In this document: in pieces, positions 39,104 through 50,350 of the stretch
Layout: each line of letters starts with the position of its first letter
Numbering within the stretch: position 1 is the first letter of the stretch
Assembly (NCBI GenBank): GCA_051294375.1
Contig: CM119266.1
Location: 24,813,653-24,877,652 of the forward strand
Direction of reading: 5' to 3'
DNA: 64,000 nt
DNA from: Paraspadella gotoi
Taxonomy: Eukaryota > Chaetognatha
Position numbers and translations under genes: made by a program
Notes under the pieces: model-generated
What the model saw: only the letters and a program-made list of their open reading frames with translations
Told to the model about the DNA's origin: nothing
Databases searched by the model: none

Positions 39104-40740
39104 GCTCGGGCTCTCCCTCGGATGCTGAAGGGATCAACTACTATGGATCAGTTCAGTGGAAGTGACCCACTGAATTTAATTTGAATCTTCTTTCAAGGCA
39201 CGACGACGACGGGCGACGACGACGACGACGACGACGACGGCTACGCCAATACCAACGGGAGATAGGGGGGGAAGAAAGAATTGGGTCAAGGGCAGATATG
39301 GTAGTAAAAAAAGGGGCGGAACCGGGATCTTCGGATCTTCGGGATGGAATTTGCTAGAGGAGGCCGAGTAGAGAGAAAGGGGCCGAGGGTCGTTCATTGT
39401 TGGCGGTAAGGGTCGAGGAGTCAACGGGTAACGGTCGTCTGAAGAGGAGGTTTGGTCAGAGATCGCGCAAATAGCGACGGCCTTGGGGTCCAACATTGTT
39501 TTCTCGAATCTAAATGTATGTATCCAGTTAGATGAGGAGAGTAAATATAGAGAATAAAACAAGAAAAATATTTTTTTTTTTGCTAATGAAAATTGATTAA
39601 AACTTCCTTGTTAACCAGTTAACCACCATACCTGGAACCGTTAATGATTTACGTATTCCGCATGACTTGTATTTTGTAAAAAACAAACAAACACAAATTT
39701 AAAACTAAATAGCAATAGTCACGTCACCCAAACCTCGCCCGACGAAAAAAAAAGTCCACAATAAGCGGACGTTTATTTAATTATTTATTAAATTTTCGTT
39801 GCGCCCGTCCGAAATAAATTGTATTTACGATTTTCGCGTCCATTGTAACATCTCAAGTGAGTTTGTAGAGAAGGGCACGTGACCCTTATCCATCCGCTGG
39901 GCGAGTTACGAGTCTCCGGAGGAGGATAATACGGAGATCTCACTCACCCTCGCCTCGATGTCAAAAATCCCTATAACTGCCTCAACCCTCTACTCGCCAT
40001 ACCTTCTCCGCTGGCTTCAGTTTATAACTTCCCTGCCAAAAGATGTCTTTCCTCTCGTGGCCCCCCAACTCCCCCGACCCCAACCACCTTTACCCCCTCT
40101 ACAAATTTATGACCTCACCTCCGCTGACCCACCCGACGTCGAAATGTACATTTTACGACGTCGTTCTCTTTTCGATAACTTCGACGACGCGACATAAATT
40201 CCCGACCTTTGGTGGCCGGTCCCGCCAGGGGTTGCGAGACTCTGTCTCTCTTACTCTCGGGAGGTTTAAATATGAAATGGATAATATTGTTAGCAGTTAA
40301 ATGATGCAGACGCGTGCAAGGGGCAAACTTAATATAATAAATAAACAATGACATTGAGGCAACAACACGGATTTCTTGTATATATTCTAAATTATATATT
40401 AAATCTCAACCATGAGATTTTTTTTCCTTCTCGATATTGTGCCACGAAGCCCGGACATAGCGTTTTTTATTCTCGAATGTTCGATAAACGGAAGGGAAGG
40501 GGCTAATTCTTTAATTCCATTAGCATAATTTTTATTATCGACAATCCGTGTTGCTTCTTATCCTCCTCTACATAAAACTTACAAATCACAGGCGAGTATT
40601 TATTCAATATTTTCTCTGATTGGTTCTCGTCAACGCCGAGATTTTCCCGCCAATAATTGTTAATTGTTAATGTCAGCTATATTTTTAATTGCTCGTAGAC
40701 GCCGTATATTCTTAGTCTCGTTACGTTATAGTACTGCAAC
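36780..40740. other. Intergenic stretch with microsatellites and weak open frames
   Basis: Holds GA tracts (about 37014-37136, 38320-38352, 38455-38585), a CT tract (39067-39105), a GAC run (about 39199-39240) and a 15-base minisatellite. A 79-codon plus-strand frame from the ATG at 39958 (MSKIPITASTLYSPYLLRWL) has ordinary composition, but I see no splice or promoter context to support it. Confidence 0.45.
38703..38762 (+). repeat. 15-base minisatellite, four units
   Basis: Units of the type GCGTCAAAAGCTCCA. In one plus-strand frame, open for about 56 codons from a stop near 38637 to a stop near 38812, they encode ASKAL/ASKSP/TSEAP/ASKAP. This could be a terminal exon of an unknown gene, but there is no clear acceptor. 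Confidence 0.6.
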
Positions 40741-40744
40741 GTAA

Positions 40745-40753
40745 GTTATAAAT
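40745..40753 (+). promoter_or_regulatory. Possible TATA-like element
   Basis: TTATAAATA about 70 bases upstream of the putative trans-splice acceptor of the glycoprotein gene. AT-rich surroundings make this weak. Confidence 0.25.
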
Positions 40754-40808
40754 AAGTAATTCAATTATCGAATTTATTCACGGCGAAAGTTTCTCCCTCA
40801 GTAATTCA

Positions 40809-40823
40809 TTTTGCTTTCTTTAG
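40809..40823 (+). promoter_or_regulatory. Putative spliced-leader acceptor site
   Basis: TTTTGCTTTCTTTAG ends one base before the ATG at 40825. A pyrimidine-rich tract with AG directly before the start codon is the usual form of an SL trans-splice acceptor in nematodes. A cis-intron in the 5' UTR is the alternative. Confidence 0.5.
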
Positions 40824-40824
40824 A

Positions 40825-43296
40825 ATGTCGTGCCCATTCGCCCTCCTCGTTCTTCTCGCCCTCATTCCCTCTCTACCTCGCCAAACCGTCGCCGACAATT
40901 GCGTCGCCGGACACAACGATTTTTCCAGAACCTACATGTACTACGTTGGCGCGCCGGGCACTCAGCTTGGCCGGGAGATGAACGACACTATGTACTACAC
41001 GACCAACGCGGACATTCCGCAGCTGCCAACTGTCCGCGGCTTAATGGGCACAGAGGGTAAGGTTCTTGGGGACGGCCTATGACGCCTGACCCACTATTTT
41101 ACAATTTTTTCGCGGTTCAGGCACTTACCGGTTCATGGGCGTCTACACTCAAACCTTGATCGTGATCGGCGAGCCCAAGTACGGCCTGTGGCGTTATCAA
41201 GAGAACGGCTTTGTTCGCGAGTATCGGCGGAAGGCGATGGTCGGAATTTCAGTCGACGTCGATCCCAACAACGTCACGGCGGTTTCTCAGGTTTATATAT
41301 TTAATATAAATATATTAGTTGAAATATTGTAATATTAATTTCCCCCGTAGGAGGATTACGACAAAATCCTGTACAACTACGACAGCTTTATTCCGGAAGA
41401 GGGCGTCAAGGGTTATAAGTACCCGGACCAAGAAGAAACCGAGGGCTGCAAACCGATGCTGAACTTTATCGGTAGACTTGTGAGAACAAATGTCTCATCA
41501 CGAAATGTGACTTATACTTTTCTTTGATCCCAAAGACCTCACTATCTACCACCCCAAGTACGGCAACAAATACTACGCCCATCCGCCCATCGATCTGCCC
41601 ATTTTTTACTGCTTCGTCTCGCAATACGATTATCCTTATTTGTTCGACGTCTGGAAGTACGTCATCGCGCAGAAACTCGCCAATGTCATCGGGCCTCTGG
41701 GAATTCGAGCGGGTAGGTGCTAGGCGAGAAACCCCGGACCTTTGGGTTGGGAGGTGAATGATTTGCCTCCTATATCCTGCACCATTGGCCGCTGATAAAC
41801 GGTTGGTGGATTTTAGTCCACCATACAACCAACATTATTCTATACGTAAAAACGTTTACTCATACGTAGGTCTCGACATCCACGAAAACTACCGCGAAGT
41901 CGTCCGCCTCTTTCCGTTTTCCGATGCCTCGATTTGGGCAAATGTGGGCGTGGGTAACAATGAGACAGACTTCATGAGGACCACGCTGGAGGAGCTCGTC
42001 AACGGCACGGCGCAGACAGTCAATTATCAGTGGGTCTTGCGGAATGTTTAGTTACTTGCAATCGTTTAAATAAATCCATTTCGGCAGGCGTATCGATCTC
42101 TCCAAAACAAAGTACGAGTTTTACCTCGTCGAAAAGGTCCTGTACAACCAGCCCAGAATAAATATGGTCCTCGTCATGGAGAATGCTCACGGCAACTACT
42201 CGTACTCTTACGTCCGTCCCGATGGGTGAGTTAAGAATCGCACAAGTTTTTTGGAAAACTGTAAAACTCGCCAATCTTAAATTTTCTTCAACACGCTTCT
42301 GCTTCCCACAGCCATTATTGGGAAAACCTTCGTCACATCAACCCCAACGCTACTCTCAACGTCCAAACTATGGTGGACCACTACCCGCAAGTTTGGATTG
42401 AAGGCGTGGATCAACCACTCTCGGCCAGAGGGCTACCGGTTTACGGCCACTCACGAATGAACCGTAACAAGTTCGGCTTAGGCGGCGGAGCCTGTCCCAA
42501 CAGGGGTGGCGACTTGGCCTATTACCCATGGGGCGTCTCTGGAGCCATTTCGGGAACTACGTATCAGGTAAGTGGGTCGTTATTCTGAGTGGTGATAATT
42601 GTATGTTTTAAAAAAATAGCGCAATTAATCACGAAATAACGTTAAGAAAAAATAGGAAATATTTTATAAATCTTCCTTCACCCCCTCCTCATCTTCAGGA
42701 AGTAACTTCGATCTGTGACGCGTTCCTTCTCGATCTCAAACTCTGGGCCAACTTGGACGTGGAGACTTGGGCCGACTCCTCTCTCTACGCCGGCAACGCC
42801 GCCTTCGACACCGAGGAGATAAACTACGTCGTTGACAGGAATTGGTGAGTTAACGCCGACAACAATCCATTGATCTTACGTGCTATTGCTTAACATATTA
42901 CACGAACAAGTTGTATATATATATTCGTGCAATATTTACAAAGTGCTTCAGCAATCTCTCTTAAATTCCCTTACCAGGTACGGCATGTACACTGACCCTT
43001 ACCTCTTGGGAAAAAACGCGACTAACCCATACGCCGCAGATTATACGGGCGAGGGAAGAATCATCTACCATGACTCAGAAAAACTCGACACGCTCACGAT
43101 TCCGCTCAACTTCACTCGAAAGGGTTCTGTAATTGAATACGTCGAAGTTCCGGACATACCTCAGTAAGTTGAACTTATAGACTTGTGAATTATTCAAATA
43201 ATTTCACGTAATACAACTTTTTGAATTTTTTTTTTCAGCACGTTGCCAGGTTCTGGAGAGCAGAGCACACTACCGTTTTTTCCAAGAATTTGGTAA
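40825..43296 (+). CDS. Secreted N-glycosylated protein of unknown family (10 exons)
   Basis: Exons by my reading: 40825-41056, 41121-41290, 41351-41471, 41536-41712, 41870-42029, 42088-42225, 42312-42567, 42699-42844, 42978-43163, 43239-43296. Together they give 547 residues with no internal stop, and every junction is GT..AG with matching phase. Residues 1 to about 23 are a signal peptide (MSCPFALLVLLALIPSLPRQ). Eight N-glycosylation sequons follow (about N53, N128, N264, N278, N323, N345, N480, N511) and only five Cys. There is no transmembrane segment. The middle is rich in Tyr, Trp and Asp/Asn, with a Gly-rich patch (KFGLGGGACPNRGGD, about 386-400). I recognise no enzyme or domain signature. 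It is likely extracellular. The protein is complete, so absence of a family name reflects my limits or a lineage-specific family. Confidence 0.85.
41720..41827 (+). repeat. Short dispersed repeat R2 filling intron 4, copy 1
   Basis: AACCCCGGACCT, then TGCACCATTGGCCGCTGATA and GGTGGATTTTAGTCCACCAT, closely match 52453-52575 read on the minus strand. The repeat makes up about two thirds of the 157-base intron, the longest in this gene. It contains a 6-base stem (GGTGGA/TCCACC). Confidence 0.7.
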
Positions 43297-43422
43297 CAAA
43301 AAGATTTTCTAGCATTTCATCGCTAATGTGGCAACTTCTCTCCCAATCTTCTGTCTACGCTTTTAGTCACTAGTTTTTATGATACACTACAATGTTTATT
43401 CGACCTTGTACTTGCGTATTTT

Positions 43423-43428
43423 AATAAA
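43423..43428 (+). terminator. Polyadenylation signal
   Basis: AATAAA, 127 bases after the stop of the glycoprotein gene. Confidence 0.6.
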
Positions 43429-43728
43429 ATTTTATACTAAACCTGCTTGTGTAATTATGAATTCGAATGCCGAGTTAGATATCTCAAAATGAGGTTTTTA
43501 TTCAATATTGTTAGCCTTCCTAATAGCGTAATATTTAAATTATTCCAATGATCGTGTCCCCGAACCAATTAAGAAATGTCAATAGTAAGCGCATGTATCA
43601 TTTTATAGTATATCAAAACGTAGTTCGTATCCTTTACTAACCCTATGCCATTAGACCTTCGATTTTTAGGTTTGTCTTTGTACGACACAGATCTTCTAAA
43701 AATAAGTTTATCGGCGGGTTTCTTGCAG

Positions 43729-43856
43729 CGCCATCGTTGGGAGAAGAGGCTAATGAAGACGGCGAATTGACGCCGTTGAAATCGCCGCCGCCGCCGCCGC
43801 GGGCAACGACATCGGTCCCTCGCAGTAGAGAACCATTAATCGAAACAATGAAGTGA
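43729..43856 (+). CDS. Possible orphan terminal exon
   Basis: After the acceptor-like TTTCTTGCAG one frame stays open to a TGA: PSLGEEANEDGELTPLKSPP, then PPPRATTSVPRSREPLIETMK. The composition is that of a disordered, Pro/Ser/Glu-rich protein tail. No upstream exon was found between the polyadenylation signal at 43423 and this point, so it may belong to a gene with a long intron, or be chance. Confidence 0.3.
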
Positions 43857-45171
43857 AATGGCGGACGACTCGATCAAAATGATCATTTTGCATGAATAAT
43901 TTCACTTGGGGGTGCCGGTGGGGTGAGGCATGAGGCCAGTGGAAGGTGGTTTTGTGGATGAAACTCTCATGGTTTGCTTACAATTTTGGTCGGTTTTCCT
44001 GCTCGTCTTCGTACAGGTGTATTTTAATTAAATCATACAATACTAATGCCTAAGTTAATCAATTCCTCCACCCCCTCGTTCAATTACGCATCCCTATATA
44101 ACCACTCCAACCTACAACAACAACAACGCCGCTCCATTTACTTTTCGCTCGTTCGGTCTTCGTTAGAACTCGATAGCGTAACGTCGACGCTCGGCGCGGA
44201 TGCGTTACCACGACGACGGATATCGGCGACGATGGCTTTTGCCGCCGCCGCTCGGCCGACGGCGGCGGCGTCCCCGCGAGTTTAATTACGCCGTTGATCA
44301 GTTTTTTCTCGTCAATTCATGAAATTAGAATCCTTAAGAAAAGAGGGAGAGAGGGGTGAAGAGGAGAGAGAAGAGAATAGCTGGAAATCTCCATCGAATT
44401 AAAAAAATAGGGAAAAAAAAGTTGAAATGAAAAGAGAAAACGCGGAAAGGGGGGGGGGAAATGAGAGCGAGAGAGAGAAAAAGTGAAGAGAAAAAGAGAC
44501 TCCCGACTTCATTTAAGGCGGCCTCATCGTGAAATGCGGGGACCACCAGCTCTTCGCTATTTCGCAGCCGGACGGAGAGCGGGAGAGCGAGAGAGCGATG
44601 GATCTGGAGATGCGGAGAAATAGAGAGGGAATGAGAGAGAGAGACATTCACAGAAGTTCTCCCCCTCTCCCTTTTTCTGTAATTTGCATAAGCGGTGGTG
44701 GATGAGATGTTCGGTGGCGGGGTTTGTGCAACGGTCGTGTTTGATAACTGAACTCTGATAATAATTTAGATTTGAAAAGACAAAAAGGAAAATTGAGAGA
44801 TCGTGAATGTTGCTGTTATTTCAAAAATGAATATTTTTTTTTTGTATTGCCCTTTCAGCATTAATGAAAACTTAATTTAAAAAAAAAAATTAAAAAAACA
44901 GCTTGGGATAAAATTGTCATTGAAAGTAATTTTAAAATACAAGGCTTATGCTTCTTGACGCTTGAGTGAATCTTGTCAATTTCAACCCAAAAAACTTAAT
45001 ATTTGCTTAAAACACTGTGACTCTATCATCAATAATATTAACTTTTTATCACTTTCTTTCCACCATTACTTTCCTTCTCAATCTGGTTTTTTTCTATTAT
45101 TTATTTTTTTCCGGAGCAATTTTTTTATCGTCGCTTTTTACGAGTAAGACGCTGGCGAGCCACTAATTAGG

Positions 45172-45209
<38 letters not shown>

Positions 45210-45830
45210 TGGACGGTGGGTCGGCGATGGATTGTCCTCACGAGAAACGGCGGCTTGGAGATTCCATCATTAGAGGCCTTTTCCCATCAACCGCAAAGAA
45301 AGGGGAGACAGAGATTATAGAAAGAGTTGAGTCTCAACTTGAGAGATGGAGATAGAGACCATGAGGGAGAGATTGTTTCTGACGATGACTGTATGAGTTA
45401 AAGTATCATATGTATTATGTAAGTAACATGTAATATATATGTAACATTCCTCAATCGATAGCAGTTAACCGATGCAACAAATAAATATGTATTTTATTTT
45501 TTTGTTTAAACGAAATGTTTGTCTACCCACTGTTTGACTCTCTTCTTGCTTTTAATATCTTTTACTCAACCACGCGCGTCCGCGTGCGTATTTCCTTCTG
45601 CACACGCAACCGTACACGCTTTGTGTCCACGTGATCGATAGCTTTCAAAATGATAAATGTTATTCATCAAAAAAAAGTAAGTTCCTCTTTTTTTTTTTTC
45701 TGAGGGAAATTCGAGAGAGGCAGGTGAAAAGCGGACCGACGGCTGGAAAAAGTAGGGAAGGCCCGAAGGCTCGAGACGGGCCGCGGTTGTAAATGGAATA
45801 TGGAAATGGGGAGAGGCTAAAGAGAAAGGG

Positions 45831-45875
45831 GGGATGGGGAACGGGGATGGGGAACGGGGATGGGGAACGGGGATA
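45831..45875 (+). repeat. G-rich 14-base tandem repeat
   Basis: Three units of GGGGATGGGGAACG. Several runs of four G on one strand would allow a G-quadruplex. Confidence 0.7.
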
Positions 45876-46032
45876 AGAGAGGTTAATAGCAAATAGAAAC
45901 GTAAGAGAGAAAGAAATAGATTAATGCGGTTGACTGTTTAGAGGTAAAATTTGAAAGTGAAATTTATGATTCTCCACTTTTGTCCTAATTTATCTAAATT
46001 TCATTCAGAGTAAAAAGTACACTTGAAAACTT

Positions 46033-46090
<58 letters not shown>

Positions 46091-47171
46091 CACGAAAAAA
46101 AAAATTGAAAAAAAGAAACGGAGCGACGGGAGCTGAAGAACAGTTGATGCTTTCCCGCCACGTGTATAAACAATAAAAAAGATATATGTCTAAAATGAAA
46201 TCGAGGCCCGCTCGTACTACGATAACAATGAGATGAGATTTTCAAACGGTGAAGGGAGGAAGAGGATGAAGAGGAAAGGAGGAAAGGATGGAAGAAGGAA
46301 ATAAAAGAACCTTGGGGGCCTAACCTCGAGACGGGAGGAGGGAGAGTTAATAAAAGTTGGAATGACTGGGAGATTGGAGCGAGAGCGAGGGAACCGAAGG
46401 ATGATAAATAATATTCATAAAATCTTAAAAGTCTTTGTTATGTGAGTATGTAGATTTAGAACTTATTTTAAAGTAACTTAACCAGTGTTCCTCGTCCAGA
46501 AATTTCATAATCTACGTTTATATATTTCTAATTCGACAACATGGTTTAATCTGCAATGAAATATATGACTTAAAACAGTCGGGGGGAAAAAAAAGAATAA
46601 AAAAAATAAAAATAAACAAAAGAGTTCCATTCGCGTTTCTTATGATTGAATTTATTCCATTAAATCAGGCGCCGCATTTGTGTTGAAGAAGAAAGTGAAA
46701 AAAAAAAGCGAAACAATAAAGAAAGAGAGAGAGAAAGAAAAGAGAAAGTATCAGAAATGAAAAAAAAGAGAAAGAAATCCGGACGGGCATGAGTTAAACA
46801 TTCACAAACAATGGAACAAAAGCGAATCTCGCAGCGGCCTCTGTGGTTAAAAAGCCAAATCAAAACAAGATGGCGTCCGCGGTGGAAGAAAACAGAAGCG
46901 TCGTCGGTGGCGACGTAGTCTGCCGGCGGCGGTGGCCGAGGCGGAGGCAGCGGCGGGGGCGGAGCCCGCGGTGGCGGCGGGACTGGAACGTCACAATTAG
47001 CAAAGTATTCAGCTTTGCTTTGGCTAATGCGGCGGCAGCGACGGCGACGGCGATTTGCCGCCGAATAAGATTCACCCTGGCGGCGCAATAGACTTCGCGC
47101 GAACAAAAGACGCGGCTTCTAATTTCAAAAACTTATGAGATCTCCGGTTTTCCCTCTTTAGAAAACGAAGC

Positions 47172-47172
47172 G

Positions 47173-47262
<90 letters not shown>
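47172..47262. repeat. (GA)n microsatellite
   Basis: About 90 bases, ending in a run of eight G. Confidence 0.95.
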
Positions 47263-47268
<6 letters not shown>

Positions 47269-47755
47269 AAGGTGGGCCACGCTTAAAATGAGAGTGAGAA
47301 ATTGGGAAAAATCAACCGGAGATGAGAGGGTTAAAGAAATGACGTAAAGTGAAAAAAATGATTTAAAACCAGACAAAATATAGATAATTTTGTATCATAG
47401 TAAATGACAAAAAGATGATATTGTCGCTGCCTAATTGAACATAACAACTACAACAACAACAACAACAACAACAACGACGACGACGACGACAATGAGCGAA
47501 TATCGCCAATTTCAAACTCACCACTTGACCGTGCCGTGGGCCAACTTATTTGACCCACACAACTGAACTCTTTTATTATTGTTTTCTCTCACCGTGAATA
47601 GTTTTTCCTTTGTTTTGTCTCTGTTTTTAACTGTTTGATGATTTTTCGAATCATTATATTTCTCTCAAAAGATACATGAAACTTGTCTCAATAATTCCAA
47701 ATATTTTCGCCAAGTAAGTCTCTTCAATATGATAATGATAATGTAACTCTTGCGC

Positions 47756-47761
47756 TTTATT
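47756..47761 (-). terminator. Polyadenylation signal (minus strand)
   Basis: AATAAA on the minus strand only six bases beyond the stop codon at 47768. Very short 3' UTRs are common in nematodes. Confidence 0.45.
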
Positions 47762-47767
47762 TCTCCT

Positions 47768-48157
47768 TTATCCGAAAATCATGACAACGAAGCTGACGAA
47801 GATGACGATGACGATGACAAAGTTATATCCGCAGCAAAGCGACTGCAGAGACGGTTTAGCATTCGTCGACCATCGCCTTGCCTCCACCTTCTTGCAGGAA
47901 GGGAAGTCGAAGTTGCAGAGATGCTCCGTGCAACAGCAGGATTCGCCTCCGACGAGTTTGTTTGGCAGGAGTCGAGGGTGTTGGCGCAGTAGGATCTGGT
48001 GATTACAATAAAATCTCATTTTAGAAAAAAATATTTTAATTCTAACTCTCTATTGATTATTTAGCAGCAACCATTATTTACAATCCCAAATATAAAGTTT
48101 TAATCAATATTCTGTTGAGGACGAAATCTTTCTCTCTCTCTCTCTCTCTCTCTTTTG

Positions 48158-48206
<49 letters not shown>

Positions 48207-48709
48207 CTCCTCTCCGCCACTCGTCGTCAAAAACTCGTATCTCTTCCGTCTCGTCCCTCCCTCTCTCTCCTCCAGGCCGACTCCCTTCTCTCTCTCCTCG
48301 ATTTCTTAACTCACTTGTCCTTCGTAGATCCGCAAAAGGCGGGAAAGTCTCGCGTCCCTCGACACTTTTTCTTCTCCTTGTCGTCTCCCGATCCGACGAA
48401 GCACTCGGGGGTGTTCTCCTCCAGCGTTTTGAGCTGCTGCTCCCACCAAATGACGCAGGTCTTGTTGAGTTTGGCGTCGTCGGCGGCGCAGCAACATAAT
48501 TCGACGCCGTCCTCGGGGCAGCGTTCGAGACAGAAGTCGATACTCGCGCAACGGTTCTCCGTCCACCAGTCCTGCGCGTCAGGGGCCCATTTGAGGCAGG
48601 CCACCTCGTCCGCTTCGCAGTCTTCGACGCCGCAGCGCAGCGAGGCGGCGGCGTAGTGGGTCATCCACGAATAGACGATGACGAAGATCGAGAAGGCGAA
48701 GAACATCAT
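47768..48709 (-). CDS. Secreted or surface ET-module-like cysteine-rich protein (2 exons)
   Basis: Exon 1 is 48315-48709 on the minus strand. I chose the ATG at 48709 because the frame upstream of it has no ATG. MMFFAFSIFVIVYSWMTHYA is a signal peptide. Module 1 (ten Cys, CCC near residue 80) is followed by a second that begins ECFVGSG. The donor GTGAGT leaves phase 2. Exon 2 has two readings. Acceptor AATGAG (exon 48014-47768) stays in frame and gives 213 residues. Acceptor CACCAG (exon 47995-47768) gives SYCANTLDSC, a better cysteine pattern, but then needs a one-base change to reach SCCCTEHLCN. CCC-x4-CN is the classic end of the nematode ET module. The C-terminus (YNFVIVIVIFVSFVVMIFG) is hydrophobic right up to the stop, suggesting GPI or membrane anchoring. 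One sequon (NKT). Ligand unknown. Confidence 0.7.
48128..48205. repeat. (CT)n microsatellite inside the intron of the minus-strand gene
   Basis: CT units, about 78 bases, within the intron of the ET-like gene, so that gene's transcript carries a GA repeat. Confidence 0.9.
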
Positions 48710-48719
48710 AGGGTGAAAA

Positions 48720-49654
48720 AATTTATAACAGAAATCTATCAATGTCCCCAGTTAGTTTGTGATCGGCATCTAAGATGTAAAAAGAAACAAATAATCAGAA
48801 AAAGTAAAAAAAAAATGTAAGAATAAAGATCGAAAGTAGAAGCTGATTGTTTGATCATTGTTTGAACACTGAAATAGATTTCTCAAATTAGAAATTATCA
48901 TATTGCAGAAACGTACGGTGAATGATATTTTTAGAAATTTGAATTTTAATTAAAATTTCCGATAAAAGTTTTATTTGCGCTTGGTTATTCTTGATATAAG
49001 AAAATTAAATCTTTGTGCCTAGCGTCGGCTTTAGAAACCAAATGAAGAGAAATCCTTTCATTAAACGTTTTTGACAATGCCCTCTCTCGTGCATACTGCA
49101 TACGAAATACGTAATTCTGGTCAACTTTCGCCCCGACAATGCTATGCAATGCTTGTTCCATCGTGATTGCCTTCATCATCATCGTCATCATCGCTGGGAG
49201 GAGATACAATAAGAAGATGCATTAGGATGCTTTGGAGAAAAGAAATCGAGCCGAAGAGAATCTAGGCTAAATGCCGTCGAGAAAAAAGGAAAGAAAAAAG
49301 GAAAAATAGAAAGCATATAATAGAGAAACAGAGAAGCGAAAAAAAAGGGTGAAAGAAATAAAACTTTTCTTTATATACATATACAATATGTATATTATGT
49401 ATATTAAACATATCTTGGAATGAAAAAGTTTTCGACAATCTTGTTCGCGTTCAAAACCAGAACGGGCAAAATGTGTACGCTGGCGTGCGTACGATACCCG
49501 TGAGCGCATTCGCTATCTTCCACGATCGAACTTGGAATGAAAAAAGTGAAATAATGTTTGTGATAGAAATCGTAATAGGCGCCCATAATAATCCTATTCT
49601 TTGTCTGTCTCCTTTCGCTCGCCTCGATAGCGCTCTCTCTCTCTCTCTTCTTCT

Positions 49655-49733
<79 letters not shown>

Positions 49734-49869
49734 AACTCATGGTCTCGTCGTTGAAAAATTGAAATCGCCATCAAATAAGTTCTTTGAATACTTAATGAGC
49801 GACGGGGGTTTACAGCCTTCGGGTTTGGCGGAGAAGGCCAAGGGGAGTGAGAGAGAGAAAGAGAGAGAG

Positions 49870-49925
<56 letters not shown>

Positions 49926-50021
49926 CGGAGAGAGGAGAGCAGAGAGAGAGAGAGGTGAAAGATCGCAGAGAATTGATTGGCGAAAAGAAACTTCTTTATT
50001 CTTTTCAAGAGAAAGAAAAAG

Positions 50022-50078
<57 letters not shown>

Positions 50079-50257
50079 AGAAGAGAGAGAGAGTTTTTAG
50101 GAAACGGAGAGACAGAATACAGTACCTTGCTGAGGTTTAGTTTCGTTTAGGTTTAGTTTAGTTCGCAGGCCTGTCTTTGGTTTTAAATAAAACAAAAATA
50201 ACAATTATGAATTAATATTTACAAATATTCCGTGGTAACGTCTTAGTCATGTCTTTG

Positions 50258-50350
<93 letters not shown>

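Larger units (their letters stand above)
43860..47750. other. Intergenic stretch with microsatellites and GC-rich patches
   Basis: Contains GA tracts (about 45171-45210, 46037-46090, 47172-47262), a G-rich 14-base repeat (45831-45875), a GCC/GGC-rich patch (46920-47070) and an AAC/GAC trinucleotide run (47446-47492). The ATG at 46870 starts a short frame (MASAVEENRSVVGGD) that turns Arg-rich within the GC patch. No exon structure is convincing. Confidence 0.45.
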
